Of a DNA stretch of 64,000 nt, positions 63,930 through 64,000 are shown piece by piece. The first letter of the stretch is position 1, and the number at the start of each line of letters is the position of its first letter. The notes beneath the pieces were generated by a model. That model searched no databases and was not told the origin of the DNA. It saw only the letters and a list, made by a program, of their open reading frames with translations. This DNA comes from Pseudomonadota bacterium. Its GTDB lineage: Bacteria; Pseudomonadota; Gammaproteobacteria; Burkholderiales; Gallionellaceae. The stretch covers positions 1 through 64,000 of the forward strand of contig JAJXVB010000009.1 of NCBI GenBank assembly GCA_021782365.1, in the 5' to 3' direction. A program made the position numbers and the translations under genes.

Positions 63930-64000
63930 GAATTCAAGACGCGACAGTCCCTGGCGCAGGCTGCCCTGGACATTGCCTGCCGCGTTGCTGCTGTCGATGG
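63919..64000 (+). CDS. Start of a second TonB-like gene, cut by the window end
   Basis: ATG at 63919 overlaps the exbD stop by 11 bases. It encodes MPTENSRRDSPWRRLPW then LPAALLLSM, a short basic cytoplasmic end followed by the beginning of a membrane helix. TonB commonly follows exbD, so a second TonB is likely, but too little is visible for certainty. Confidence 0.5.
   Translation, partial: MPTENSRRDSPWRRLPWTLPAALLLSM

Overview
The window is a 64 kb stretch of a Gram-negative chromosome at moderate-to-high GC. It is densely packed, and many genes overlap by 1-4 bases (ATGA or TGATG). Gene content points to a Betaproteobacterium, most plausibly a chemolithoautotroph of the Nitrosomonadales/Gallionellaceae type. 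Supporting genes are the dat-ybeD-lipB-lipA block, a RegB/RegA redox two-component pair, glycolate oxidase GlcDEF coupled to a glyoxylate aminotransferase (2-phosphoglycolate salvage, usual in Calvin-cycle organisms), diheme cytochrome c4, and a very large set of membrane and cytochrome genes. The taxonomic placement is inference; no rRNA or tRNA gene was seen.

Layout. 1-0.8 kb: tail of an IS3-like transposase and a RelE/Phd-type toxin-antitoxin pair. 0.9-6.8 kb: housekeeping genes (RlmN-family radical SAM methyltransferase, DUF1653, clpB with a clear sigma-32 promoter, nadC, trxC, a methyltransferase). 6.8-12.4 kb: glcDEF, a class V aminotransferase and a DUF938 methyltransferase. 12.4-19.5 kb: copper chaperone, RegB/RegA, HDOD protein, D,D-carboxypeptidase, D-amino acid transaminase, ybeD, lipB, lipA. 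19.5-28 kb: MgtC/DUF4010 protein, EamA permease, leuA with a divergent Lrp regulator, SulP transporter with a decayed TSUP permease tail beside it, methyltransferase and AraC regulator. 28-36.1 kb: complete kdp potassium uptake locus (small ORF, F, A, B, C, D, E), flanked by an imperfect ~40 bp direct repeat. 36.2-38.2 kb: ferredoxin-type reductase, truncated hemoglobin with an NsrR-type operator, and NsrR.

38.2-57.1 kb is the most unusual part: about 26 genes, mostly on the minus strand, around a divergent C-family (cbb3-like) heme-copper oxidase. A first unit (51964 down to 48300) holds a CcoN-like catalytic subunit, a CcoO-like cytochrome c and several small membrane proteins. A second long, translationally coupled unit (48.1 down to 38.2 kb) holds a membrane cytochrome c, a SUMF1-fold protein without catalytic cysteines, small membrane proteins, an MFS/spermidine-synthase fusion, a CcoG-like ferredoxin and a SCO1 protein. 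A third group (52.4-57.1 kb) holds cytochrome c4, a second membrane cytochrome c, a thioredoxin-like lipoprotein, and two ~172-residue proteins that look like stand-alone copies of the last three helices of CcoN, with its HxH heme-ligand motif. Four ORFs of 34-36 codons with one transmembrane helix each are scattered through it. Together they look like an uncharacterised terminal oxidase or NO/O2-handling complex with its own assembly factors; the substrate is not established by sequence.

57.3-64 kb: an RNB-domain ribonuclease and a TonB uptake locus (TonB-like protein, His/Cys-rich small protein, TonB-dependent receptor, ExbB, ExbD, and the start of a second TonB-like gene cut by the window end).
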